Assembly (NCBI RefSeq): GCF_003666605.1
Contig: NZ_RCIV01000010.1
Location: forward strand, 32,948-96,947
Reading direction: 5' to 3'
DNA length: 64,000 nt
From: Propionibacterium australiense
Lineage (GTDB): Bacteria; Actinomycetota; Actinomycetes; Propionibacteriales; Propionibacteriaceae
In this document: positions 44,924 to 52,819 of the stretch, piece by piece
How the letters are laid out: each line of letters starts with the position of its first letter
Position numbering within the stretch: the stretch's first letter is position 1
The notes under the pieces: model-generated
What the model was told of the DNA's origin: nothing
The model's database searches: none
Seen by the model: only the letters and a program-made list of their open reading frames with translations
Program-made: the position numbers and the translations under genes

Positions 44924-46243
44924 TCAGTCCCCGACCTTCGGCAACTGGTGGGTCGTGTCGGCGGAGAGCACCTGGGCTGCCGGGGTCTTCTGATCGTGCT
45001 CGCCGGAGGGCTCCTGGGTGCCGGGCTTGCGCAACCTGCGGCGCCGGCGGCCGGCCTGCTTGGTGATCACCGTGGGGTCCATGGCGATGGTCTCCTCGGC
45101 GGCCATGTTGTGGCCGGTGTCGCTGGCCGAGACCCATCGCACATTGCGGCCCGCCGAGTCCTCGAGCCATTCGCGGGCCGTGATCTGCTGGCCGGGAGCC
45201 TGCGGCTCCGGGACGGGAGCGGGCGCCTGCCCGCCGGCCTCGGTGGGATCCGGCGCGTCGGCGTCGGGCCTGGCGCCTCGGCCCGTTCCGGCGGCCTGCT
45301 CCGCCAGACGGTCGCGGGCGGCCTTGCTGAGCGGGTGACGCTTCTGCCCGGACTGGGCAGACGTGATGTCCTCGTTCTTCTTCGACGGCACCGCGAGGAT
45401 GGTCCTGCGGGGGGTGTGCATGCCGGCCCGGCGCAGGGCGGCCAGGATGCGGCTGCGGATCTCACGTTCGACGCTCCACTGCTTGTCGGCAGGGCAGCTG
45501 ATGAGGATCTGGTAGATGGCGGCGTTCTCGTCCAGTGAGCTCAGGCCGAGCACGTTCGGCGCCTCGAGCATCTGGTTGTGCCAGTCGGGCTCGGCGTCCA
45601 TGCGCGCGCAGGTGCGGCGCAGCAGCTTGATGACGGCCCCCGGGTTCTCGTCGACGCTGACCGGGATGTCGATCGTCGACTTCGAGAAGCCCTGCGAGAT
45701 GTTGCCGACCGTCGTGATCTCGCCGTTGCGCAGGTACCAGACCTGACCGTTGATGTCCTGCACCTCGGTGATGCGGAAGCCGACCGCACGCACGGTGCCC
45801 TTGATGTCGTCGATCCGGACGATGTCGCCGACCCCGTACTGGTCCTCCATGATCATGCAGATGCCGTTGAAGAAGTCCTTGACCAGGCTCTGCGCCCCGA
45901 AGGCGACCGCGATGCCGACGACGCCGGCGGAAGCTATCGCAGGCATCACGTTGATGTTGATCGAGTTGAGCACCGTCAGTACGACGACGGCGATGAGGAT
46001 CAGGTCGGTGATCGACTTCAGTACCGTGCCGAGCGTCTTGGCGCGCTGGGTGGCGCGGTTCGTGTTGATCCCGGTGGTCGTGATGTCATGGCCGGCACGC
46101 TCTGCCTGGCGTTGACCGGCGTGCTTGATGAACTGGTCGATGAGACGGCGCACCACGAAACGCGTCACGACCGCAACGGCGATGGTGACGACGATCTCGA
46201 TGAGTGTGTTCGGCCAGACGAACTCGATGTTCAATGGCAGCAC
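44924..46243 (-). CDS. Small-conductance mechanosensitive channel (MscS family)
   Basis: A 439-residue protein from GTG 46243 behind AGGAGGG. Membrane helices occupy about 10-130; the pore-lining region is ASAGVVGIAVAFGAQSLVKD, followed by the MscS beta domain FFNGICMIMEDQYGVGDIVR and VWYLRNGEITTVGN. The soluble vestibule continues to about 290. The last 150 residues are a Pro/Ala/Arg-rich cytoplasmic extension (RRRRRLRKPG), longer than in E. coli MscS. It releases solutes on hypo-osmotic shock. The gene precedes cca by 44 bp and may share its transcript. Confidence 0.9.
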   Translation of the reverse strand: MLPLNIEFVWPNTLIEIVVTIAVAVVTRFVVRRLIDQFIKHAGQRQAERAGHDITTTGINTNRATQRAKTLGTVLKSITDLILIAVVVLTVLNSININVMPAIASAGVVGIAVAFGAQSLVKDFFNGICMIMEDQYGVGDIVRIDDIKGTVRAVGFRITEVQDINGQVWYLRNGEITTVGNISQGFSKSTIDIPVSVDENPGAVIKLLRRTCARMDAEPDWHNQMLEAPNVLGLSSLDENAAIYQILISCPADKQWSVEREIRSRILAALRRAGMHTPRRTILAVPSKKNEDITSAQSGQKRHPLSKAARDRLAEQAAGTGRGARPDADAPDPTEAGGQAPAPVPEPQAPGQQITAREWLEDSAGRNVRWVSASDTGHNMAAEETIAMDPTVITKQAGRRRRRLRKPGTQEPSGEHDQKTPAAQVLSADTTHQLPKVGD

Positions 46244-46495
46244 GCGTGCCCTCCTGGACTTGCTCGTCGGTGCTGAGGGGCACTCAGCACGCTGTCTCCC
46301 ATTGTGGCGCGCTCTGCTGCGGACCGGCTGTGCCATCCCCAGGACTGGGGATGAGCCCGGGGCCGTCTGCGCCCCTGGCCAGTGGCCGGCCTCGGCCCGG
46401 CGACGAGTGGTCCTCGAACGGCTCGTGGCCGCCGCCGGCCGGGGCGCCCAGGAGCCGGCCCTGCGTCGGACCCCGCTCCGCGTGCAGGACGGGCA

Positions 46496-47494
46496 TCAGG
46501 TGATGCTGCAGCCGGCGCGCGCACCGTTCGGTTCGATCTGGCTGAGCTCGGCATCGTCGAAATCGAGCGTGCCGAGCACGGCGAGGTTCTCGTTCAGCTG
46601 GCCGAGACTGCGGACACCCATGACCGCGGTCGTCACCCGCTCGTCGTAGAGCACCCAGGCGAGGACGAGCTGGGCGACGGTCTGCCCGCGCCGGCGTGCC
46701 AGTTCCTCGAGGCTGATGATGCGCAGCATGTTCCGGTGGGTCAGCCAGGCCCGCGGGAAGCTGTCGTTGGCAGCCGCCCTGGAGCGCTCGGGTATCGCGC
46801 CGCCACGGTAGGTGTGCGTGAGCAGTCCCTGGAAGAGGGGGCTTCCTGCGGCGAATCCCATCTCGTGGTCCTCGCACTCGTCGATGACCGAGGTCCTGTA
46901 CTCGCCGGAGCGTGCACCGCCCTCGGCACGCCGGTCGAACAACGAGTAGCCGTGCTGGGCGATGCTGAGCGGCGTGCCCGTGGCGCGTGCCACGTCGGCG
47001 ATCAGCCTGGTCTGTTCCGCGGTGGCGCCCGAGACGCCGACCGAGCGGGCCCTGCCGGTCTGGACCGCGGCGTCGAGCGCCGCCACCACGTGCTCGGCAG
47101 GCGTGTCACCGGGGCAGTGGGCGTACAGGACGTCCACGTGGTCGGTGCCGAGGCGCCCGAGCGAGGCGTCCAGGCCGGCGGCGAACTCGTCCCCGGTGCC
47201 GTGCGCCTTGGTGGCGATGGTCAGCTCGTCCCGGCGTCCGGCGAACTCGGTGGCCAGCAGCGAACCGACGAACTCCTCGGCGGCCCCGGCGGGCGGGCCG
47301 TACTCGGGGGCGAGGTCGAGATGGGTGACGCCCGCATCGAAGGCCGCCAGGACGATTTCGCGACGCTCGTCGTGCTGCGCACGGTCGCCGAAGTTCTGCC
47401 ACATGCCCAGTGAGAGAACAGGAAGCATCGGCCCGTACCGGCCGGCCGTGCGGTACTGCATCCGTGCGTGAGCGTCGTCAGCCATGGATGTCAT
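46496..47494 (-). CDS. Aldo/keto reductase, L-glyceraldehyde-3-phosphate reductase-like
   Basis: A 332-residue TIM-barrel NADPH oxidoreductase. It aligns at the start with YghZ-type enzymes (MQYRTAGRYGPMLPVLSLGM and WQNFGD). Catalytic residues are the Asp of THLDLAPEYG, the Tyr in the same motif, Lys in TIATKAHG and His in VLYAHCPG. ATG 47494, 47485 or 47461 could be the start, none with a clear ribosome site. A physiological substrate cannot be assigned; detoxification of glycolytic aldehydes is possible, and the next gene (divergent) encodes an aldolase. Confidence 0.85.
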   Translation of the reverse strand: MTSMADDAHARMQYRTAGRYGPMLPVLSLGMWQNFGDRAQHDERREIVLAAFDAGVTHLDLAPEYGPPAGAAEEFVGSLLATEFAGRRDELTIATKAHGTGDEFAAGLDASLGRLGTDHVDVLYAHCPGDTPAEHVVAALDAAVQTGRARSVGVSGATAEQTRLIADVARATGTPLSIAQHGYSLFDRRAEGGARSGEYRTSVIDECEDHEMGFAAGSPLFQGLLTHTYRGGAIPERSRAAANDSFPRAWLTHRNMLRIISLEELARRRGQTVAQLVLAWVLYDERVTTAVMGVRSLGQLNENLAVLGTLDFDDAELSQIEPNGARAGCSIT

Positions 47495-47549
47495 TGTGAC
47501 ACTGCGGTCGGGAGGACGCCGTCAGCATCCCGGCCCGCGAGGATCGACA

Positions 47550-47600
47550 AGTATCAATATTTCTAGTAAATAAACTAGATATATCTAGAGTTAAGTACAG
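47550..47600. promoter_or_regulatory. AT-rich island upstream of aldolase gene with inverted repeat
   Basis: TCTAGT (47562-47567) and ACTAGA (47574-47579) form a 6-bp inverted repeat around AAATAA. A further ATATCTAG follows. It is the only AT-rich part of the 301-bp gap between the divergent reductase and aldolase genes, so promoters and an operator probably lie here. Nothing else was seen in the gap. Confidence 0.5.
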
Positions 47601-47795
47601 GTGAGTGCCCGGCTGTTGGCGTGGCCGCTGCGGTTTCTCCTGGTCTGCCGGCCCGGCCCAGTGACCAGGTGCGTCATTGTGGACCGCGCGAAGCCTGCTG
47701 GCTGGTGGCTTTCTTGCGTAGGGTTGTACTCATCGGCGCCACGTATGACGTCGGCTCCAACGTCGGAGCCAGATCAACCAGCATGGAGGTCGACA

Positions 47796-48683
47796 ATGAA
47801 CACGCAACAGCAAGAACGCATGGGAAGCGGCAAGGGCTTCATCGCGGCACTCGACCAGTCGGGTGGTTCCACCCCAAGGGCACTGCGGCTCTACGGCATC
47901 GGCGAGGACGCCTGGAGCACCGAAGAGGAGATGTTCGACCTCGTCCACCAGATGCGTACGCGCATCATGACGAGCCCCTCGTTCACCAGTGAGCACATCC
48001 TCGCCGCGATCCTGTTCGAGCGCACCATGGAGAACTCTGTCGAGTCCCTGCCGACAGCCCAGTACCTGTGGGAGCGCAAGGGCATCGTGCCGATCCTCAA
48101 GGTGGACAAGGGCCTGCTCGAGGAGGCGGACGGCGTCCGGCTCATGAAACCGATGCCGGCCCTCGACGAATTGCTCGACCGGGCGGTGGCCAACGGCATC
48201 TTCGGCACGAAGATGCGCTCGGTGATCGCCGGTTGCAACGAGGCCGGTATCAAGGCCATCGTCGCCCAGCAGTACGAGATCGCCCAGCAGATCCTCGCCA
48301 AGGGGCTGGTGCCCATCATCGAACCGGAGACCGACATCCACGCCGAGGATCGCGAGGCGGCCGAGGAGATCCTGCACGCAGAGTTGAAGGCCCACCTCGA
48401 TGATCTGCCAGAGGGGCAGCAGGTGATGTTCAAGCTGACCATCCCGGTCAGGGACAACCTCTACGCCGACCTCATCGCCGACCCGCGCGTCCTGCGCGTC
48501 GTCGCCCTGTCGGGTGGCTTCACCCGGCAGGAGGCCTGCGAGCGCCTGGCACGCAACACCGGCATGAGTGCCAGTTTCTCCCGGGCGCTGACCGAGGGCC
48601 TGTCGGTGAACGACACGCAGGAGGAGTTCGACGCGAAACTCAGGGCGTCGATCGAGGAGATCGCTGCCGCCTCGGCGACGTGA
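47796..48683 (+). CDS. Fructose-bisphosphate aldolase class I
   Basis: A 295-residue Schiff-base aldolase of the bacterial class I type. ATG 47796 (MNTQQQERMGSGKGFIAALD) lies behind GGAGG; the frame is open upstream without conservation. Active-site contexts are AALDQSGGSTPRALRLYGI, VPILKVDKGLLEEADGVRLM, FGTKMRSVI and VPIIEPETDIHAEDREAAEE. It cleaves fructose 1,6-bisphosphate to two trioses in glycolysis and runs in reverse in gluconeogenesis. It is monocistronic: it has its own AT-rich upstream region and is followed by a strong terminator. Confidence 0.93.
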   Translation: MNTQQQERMGSGKGFIAALDQSGGSTPRALRLYGIGEDAWSTEEEMFDLVHQMRTRIMTSPSFTSEHILAAILFERTMENSVESLPTAQYLWERKGIVPILKVDKGLLEEADGVRLMKPMPALDELLDRAVANGIFGTKMRSVIAGCNEAGIKAIVAQQYEIAQQILAKGLVPIIEPETDIHAEDREAAEEILHAELKAHLDDLPEGQQVMFKLTIPVRDNLYADLIADPRVLRVVALSGGFTRQEACERLARNTGMSASFSRALTEGLSVNDTQEEFDAKLRASIEEIAAASAT

Positions 48684-48713
48684 CCGGGCCGAACGCACAC
48701 CGATGATCAACGC

Positions 48714-48752
48714 ACGGCGGTGAGGGGGCTGGTTCGGCCCCCTCACCGCCGT
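48714..48752 (+). terminator. Strong terminator of the aldolase gene
   Basis: ACGGCGGTGAGGGGGC (48714-48729) pairs perfectly with GCCCCCTCACCGCCGT (48737-48752) around a 7-base loop, 31 bases after the stop codon. Confidence 0.9.
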
Positions 48753-48949
48753 TCTCCTCCCCGGGGCGGTCTTCCCCCGGTACCCGGTTGCTGGCCGCCG
48801 CAGCGGTCGCTTCACGAACACCGGGCGGTCAAGTCCGGGGCCGGGGCGCCCGGGACAGGGGCAGCGAGCCCCTGCACGCCGTCCGAGCTGGTGAGGGGCA
48901 GTCTGTGGGCAACTGACGGGCAGCGGCCGCCGCGGCCACACTCCCCGGT

Positions 48950-49810
48950 GTGCACGAGCAGTTGGAGCAGATCCTCGCCGCCCGCGGCGTGATCGAGCGT
49001 CGCGCCTGGCCCGGGCTGCGCGGGGCGATCGGCGGCGCACTGGGCCGCGGCGAGCTGGAGCGGGTACTCCCCGGCTGCTATGTGGAGGCCGGCGCCTCAG
49101 CCGACTGGCGAAGACGGGCCCTGGCGGCCTGCACGCACTTCGATGACGCAGTCATCAGCGGTGAGGCCGCTGCCGCCCTGGTCTTCTGGCCCCGGTGCCC
49201 CGTCACCGTCGTCGAGGTCACTCGCGCGAACGCGGTCAGCAACACACCCGGCTTCAGATGGCATCGGTCGTCGATTCCTCCCCAGTGGGTGATGACCGTG
49301 GGCAGGCTGCGGGTGACCCGTCCCGCGTGGACCGCTGTCGATCTGTGCGCCCGACTCGGCGGGCAGGTCCTCGACGAGGCGCTGCGCACCGGTGTCGGGC
49401 TCGGCGACCTCTGGTCGGCCTTCCACGACCTCGGCCCTCGGCCCGGGGCCGCTGCTCGCAGGGCGCTGCTCACCGACTCCCGCGACGAGCCCTGGAGCGA
49501 GGGCGAACGGCTGCTGCACAGATTGTTGCGGTCCGCCGGCCTCACCGGCTGGCGAACCAATGTGGCGGTGTGTGGTTTCCGCCTCGACGTCGCCTGGATC
49601 CGGTTCAAGGTCGCCGTCGAGGTGGACGGTTACGAGTTCCACTCCGGAAGGGAGACCTTCGAGTCCGACCGGTTGCGTGACCAGCAGTTGCAGGCTCAGG
49701 GCTGGGCCGTCGCGCGGGTCACCTGGCGTCAACTCGACGAGAATCCCGAGAACGTGGTCGCCACGGTGCGTCGCATCCTCCGGCGCCGCGGCTGGGCATG
49801 CCGAAACTGA
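48950..49810 (+). CDS. AbiEi-like antitoxin domain fused to DUF559 endonuclease-like domain
   Basis: A 286-residue protein from GTG 48950. The N-terminal part (1-130) resembles AbiEi-type winged-helix antitoxin domains: ARGVIERRAWPGLRGAIGGA, ELERVLPGCYVEAG, VISGEAAAALVFWP, VTRPAWTAVDLCARLG. The C-terminal part (about 185-280) is a Vsr-like PD-(D/E)XK fold: FRLDVAWIRFKVAVEVDGYE, FHSGRETFESDRLRDQQLQA. The likely metal ligands are the Asp of RLDVAW and the Glu/Asp of EVDG. Such fusions are common but uncharacterised in Actinomycetota. I see no toxin (AbiEii) gene beside it. No strong ribosome site precedes the GTG. Confidence 0.75.
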   Translation: MHEQLEQILAARGVIERRAWPGLRGAIGGALGRGELERVLPGCYVEAGASADWRRRALAACTHFDDAVISGEAAAALVFWPRCPVTVVEVTRANAVSNTPGFRWHRSSIPPQWVMTVGRLRVTRPAWTAVDLCARLGGQVLDEALRTGVGLGDLWSAFHDLGPRPGAAARRALLTDSRDEPWSEGERLLHRLLRSAGLTGWRTNVAVCGFRLDVAWIRFKVAVEVDGYEFHSGRETFESDRLRDQQLQAQGWAVARVTWRQLDENPENVVATVRRILRRRGWACRN

Positions 49811-49931
49811 CGCAATGTGGCCGATTCAGCCCGTTTCGGACCGAGAACCGCCACATCTTGTCGGGAAAAGCATGCCTGCGTCGTGATCCCTCGGGGGGAC
49901 GCCGGGTCTGCCCAGCGGGCGCAGGCCCAGG

Positions 49932-51161
49932 TCAGGCCAGCGCGCTCAGTTTCTGCCAGCTCTCCCAGTCGTAGGTCCAGCAGCCGATACCGTCGCTCGG
50001 TTCGAAGGCCAGCTGCGTACCGCCGGGAGTGGTGCCGTTGTAGATGACGGGGTCACCGATGTGGGTGACCGTCATGAGCCACGCGGCGTCGTCCGGGCTG
50101 AGATTCGTACAGCCGTGACTGGTGGCCGTGACGCCCTGTGAGCCGACTGACCAGCTGGCCGAGTGCAGGAACTCGCCACTCCAGGTGATGCGCTGGCAGT
50201 TGGGCACCTCGAGTTTGTAGCCATCGGCAGAGTCCGCCGGTACGCCGTAGGTGGACGAATCCATCGTGAACATGTCGTACTTCTGCATGATCACCTTGGT
50301 GCCGGTGTAGGTCTCGTGCCCCACGCGGCCGGTGCTCACCGGGCAGGTGCGCAGCAGTGAATCGTCCTGGTAGACGTCCATCTTCTGCGTCCCGAGGTCG
50401 CAGACCAGTTCGACCTTGTTGCCGGCGATGCTGATCGAGTAGTCGGTGTCGTCGGCGAGGTACTGCCAGCCGCTGACCTTGACACCGGCGAAGGCCAGGT
50501 GGACGTCGACCCGGGTTCCCGGGGTCCAGTACTCCTTCGGCCGCCACATGAGGATGCGGTTCTCGACCCAGCCCCACGAGCCCGGCTGCTCGGGGGTGAC
50601 GGTGACGTGGGCCTGTTTCTCGATGGCGGCACGGCGCTCGGCATCCTCGATCGTGTCGGAGAACTGGACGTAGACCGGCATTGCCACGCCGAGATCGCCA
50701 TAGGTGTAGGCGGGCTCGTAGACGAGCGTGTCCACGTAGGCGGTGGTGATCTTCTGGGTGAGGGTCTTCTCCTGGTTCTGCAGGCTCATGACGTCCACCG
50801 AGACCGTGTACTCGGTCTCGGGCCAGAAGGTGCGGTCCGGGGTCCAGGTCTCGCCGTCGAGTGTGCCGGTGTAGGTGTCCCCGTTCGGCCCGGTGGCCTT
50901 CACCGCGATTGCGGTGCCGTTGGTGACGGTGACGGTGAGCGTGTCATCGGGCAGGACGGCGTCGGTGCCGTGTGCGCTGGTGATGGTGACGCTGGGGGAC
51001 TCGGTGCTCGTCGGAGAGCTGGTGGCGTCCGAATTGTCGGACGGGTCCTCGGGGTCGGCGGCGCACGCCGCAAGGCCGACGATGGCGCCTGCGCTGGCCG
51101 CTGCTGCTGCAATGATTCCGCGACGGGTGAGGCGCGGGTCGGTGTGCTCAATGGTGGGCAT
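49932..51161 (-). CDS. L,D-transpeptidase lipoprotein (LdtMt2-like)
   Basis: A 409-residue enzyme that makes 3-3 peptidoglycan crosslinks. The N-terminus has LTRRGII and the lipobox L30-A-A-C33, so it is membrane-anchored outside, possibly through Tat. A Ser/Thr-rich linker is followed by two Ig-like domains (about 55-265), the second including VQFSDTIEDAERRAAIEKQ and WVENRILMWRPKEYW. The YkuD catalytic domain ends with HSASWSVGSQGVTATSHGCT, in which the SHGCTN Cys is the nucleophile. The layout matches mycobacterial LdtMt2/LdtMt5. Its gene stands alone. Confidence 0.92.
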   Translation of the reverse strand: MPTIEHTDPRLTRRGIIAAAAASAGAIVGLAACAADPEDPSDNSDATSSPTSTESPSVTITSAHGTDAVLPDDTLTVTVTNGTAIAVKATGPNGDTYTGTLDGETWTPDRTFWPETEYTVSVDVMSLQNQEKTLTQKITTAYVDTLVYEPAYTYGDLGVAMPVYVQFSDTIEDAERRAAIEKQAHVTVTPEQPGSWGWVENRILMWRPKEYWTPGTRVDVHLAFAGVKVSGWQYLADDTDYSISIAGNKVELVCDLGTQKMDVYQDDSLLRTCPVSTGRVGHETYTGTKVIMQKYDMFTMDSSTYGVPADSADGYKLEVPNCQRITWSGEFLHSASWSVGSQGVTATSHGCTNLSPDDAAWLMTVTHIGDPVIYNGTTPGGTQLAFEPSDGIGCWTYDWESWQKLSALA

Positions 51162-51310
51162 CCGGGCTCCGAATCGACGACGTGCTCGCGTCCACCCGCC
51201 ATGATGGTGGGGTGGGCACCATGGGTGCAGGACAATCCAAACGCACCGTCAATGATGATAACCCGCTGGTGTGTCAAAAATGATGTGTGCCTGCCTTGCT
51301 TAATTCAACG

Positions 51311-51375
51311 TTCAGCCAGATGGCTGAATCGCCGCGGGCACGGGGCGGTCTTTTCAGTAAAAAATCAGCATTTTT
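51311..51375 (-). other. Two hairpins between yigZ and the L,D-transpeptidase gene
   Basis: TTCAGCCA/TGGCTGAA (51311-51318 and 51321-51328) is a perfect 8-bp dyad with a 2-base centre. AAAAAT (51360-51365) and ATTTTT (51370-51375) form a second, purely A-T, hairpin that on the minus strand ends in a T-run. They may terminate yigZ or regulate the transpeptidase gene. Confidence 0.45.
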
Positions 51376-51394
51376 AAAGGATCTGAGTGGCTTC

Positions 51395-52087
51395 TCACAC
51401 CGTTCCCGGTGCGCTCGACGGCACGGGGAGCGGGCGGGACACCCAACGCTGCCCCGCCGGTTCGGTGCGTGCTGCCCCTGAGGTGAGCGAGGCGATCCTG
51501 CGGACCGTCTCCTCGACCGTCCCGGCCGGGCAGGCGATGCGCACCGCCGGGCTCGACGGGTCGTCCCAGTTGGTCTCCAGCACGTCCAGGCCGCTGGTGC
51601 GCAGCACGGCCTCGAACCGGCCCGCGTCGGACGGCGGCAGGTGCGCATCGAGCAGGCTGCGGCGCTCGTGCAGGAGCATCGGGGCCAGCTGCAATGCCTG
51701 CGAGACGACCCCGCCGTAGGCGCGTGCCAGGCCGCCGGCGCCGAGCTTGATGCCGCCGAAGTATCGCACGACGGCAGCAAGGACGTTCGACAGGTCGGCC
51801 TGCCCGGTGGTGGTGACGTGGTGGGACAACGCCTGCATGATCGGCACCCCGGCCGTGCCGGCGGGTTCCCCGTCGTCGCTGGAGTGCGCGCTGTCGCGCC
51901 CGGCTCCGAGCAGATAGGCGCTGCAGCAGTGCCGGGCGTCATGGAACTCACGGCGCAGCTCACTCAGTTGATCCCGGGCCTGAGCGTCGTCCACGACCGG
52001 CAGGATGCAGGCGATGAACCGCGAACGCTTGATCTCGACCTCGTGCCGACTGGGGCCGGTCGGGGAGACGTAGCGGTCGGCAGGCAT
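51395..52087 (-). CDS. YigZ/IMPACT family protein
   Basis: A 230-residue UPF0029/YigZ protein. The conserved N-terminal domain includes EIKRSRFIACILPV, FHDARHCCSAYLLG, DGEPAGTAGVPIMQAL and YFGGIKLGAGGLARAYGG. The C-terminal ferredoxin-like domain (about 140-205) is less conserved. Its biochemical role in bacteria is not settled; the eukaryotic relative IMPACT modulates translation control. It is divergent from a nitroreductase gene with a gap of only 61 bp, so the two promoters overlap. Confidence 0.9.
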   Translation of the reverse strand: MPADRYVSPTGPSRHEVEIKRSRFIACILPVVDDAQARDQLSELRREFHDARHCCSAYLLGAGRDSAHSSDDGEPAGTAGVPIMQALSHHVTTTGQADLSNVLAAVVRYFGGIKLGAGGLARAYGGVVSQALQLAPMLLHERRSLLDAHLPPSDAGRFEAVLRTSGLDVLETNWDDPSSPAVRIACPAGTVEETVRRIASLTSGAARTEPAGQRWVSRPLPVPSSAPGTV

Positions 52088-52148
52088 GAGCCCATCTTGC
52101 CATCGGCAGGTATCGACTCATGGGGCAGTGCATGGTTAGCGTGAGGAC

Positions 52149-52658
52149 ATGAACGAAATGACCCCTCTTCTCACCGAGCGGTGGAGCCCGCGGGGTTTCG
52201 ACCCCACCCACGTGGTGTCCGCCGAACAGATCGATCGCATGCTCGAGGCAGCCCGCTGGGCGCCATCGGCCATGAACCGTCAGCCCTGGGCCTTCGTCGT
52301 GGGGCGCCGGGGTGAACCCGTCTACGAGCGTCTTGAGAAACTGGCCACGGGTGCCTCGGACTGGGCGTTGGGCGCCTCGGCGCTCCTCCTGACCGCCTAC
52401 CGCAGTGCGGGCAACGATCCCGACTACGCGCTGTACGACCTGGGTGGTGCGGTGGCCCATATGAGCGTCCAGGCCGAGGCGATGGGACTGCACGTGCGCC
52501 AGTTCGCCAGCTATGACCACGAGGGTGCGCGCACCGAGTTCGGCATCGGCCAGGACTGGACGCCCGTCACCATGCTCGCCGTGGGCATCGCGGCGTCTGG
52601 GCTGAGCCCTGCCGGACGAGAACGCAAGGATATCTCCGAACTCACGCCCTGGCAGTGA
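52149..52658 (+). CDS. Nitroreductase family protein
   Basis: A 169-residue FMN-dependent oxidoreductase, at the short end for the family. FMN-binding motifs are WSPRGFDPTHVVSAEQIDRM, LEAARWAPSAMNRQPWAFVV and the C-terminal AVGIAASGLSPAGRERKDIS. The GxxxxHMSVQAEAMGLHVRQ helix is typical. ATG 52149 follows GTGAGGAC. Substrate (nitro compound, quinone or other) cannot be read from sequence. Confidence 0.9.
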   Translation: MNEMTPLLTERWSPRGFDPTHVVSAEQIDRMLEAARWAPSAMNRQPWAFVVGRRGEPVYERLEKLATGASDWALGASALLLTAYRSAGNDPDYALYDLGGAVAHMSVQAEAMGLHVRQFASYDHEGARTEFGIGQDWTPVTMLAVGIAASGLSPAGRERKDISELTPWQ

Positions 52659-52770
52659 GCCGGACCACCCCGGCAGGCCTTCCCGAGGTGGCGTGATCTC
52701 GCTGCCAGACCCCGGGACGCTGACTGGTGCGGCACCGGGTTCGTCACGAGCTGATCGCTCCTGCCGTGGG

Positions 52771-52808
52771 CAGCGGTGTGACGGGCCACCCGGCCCGTCA
52801 CACCGCTG
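52771..52808. terminator. Bidirectional terminator between convergent genes
   Basis: CAGCGGTGTGACGGGCC (52771-52787) pairs perfectly with 52792-52808 around the loop ACCC. The 17-bp stem serves both the nitroreductase gene and the convergent autolysin gene ending at 52820. Confidence 0.92.
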
Positions 52809-52819
52809 GTCCAGGACCC

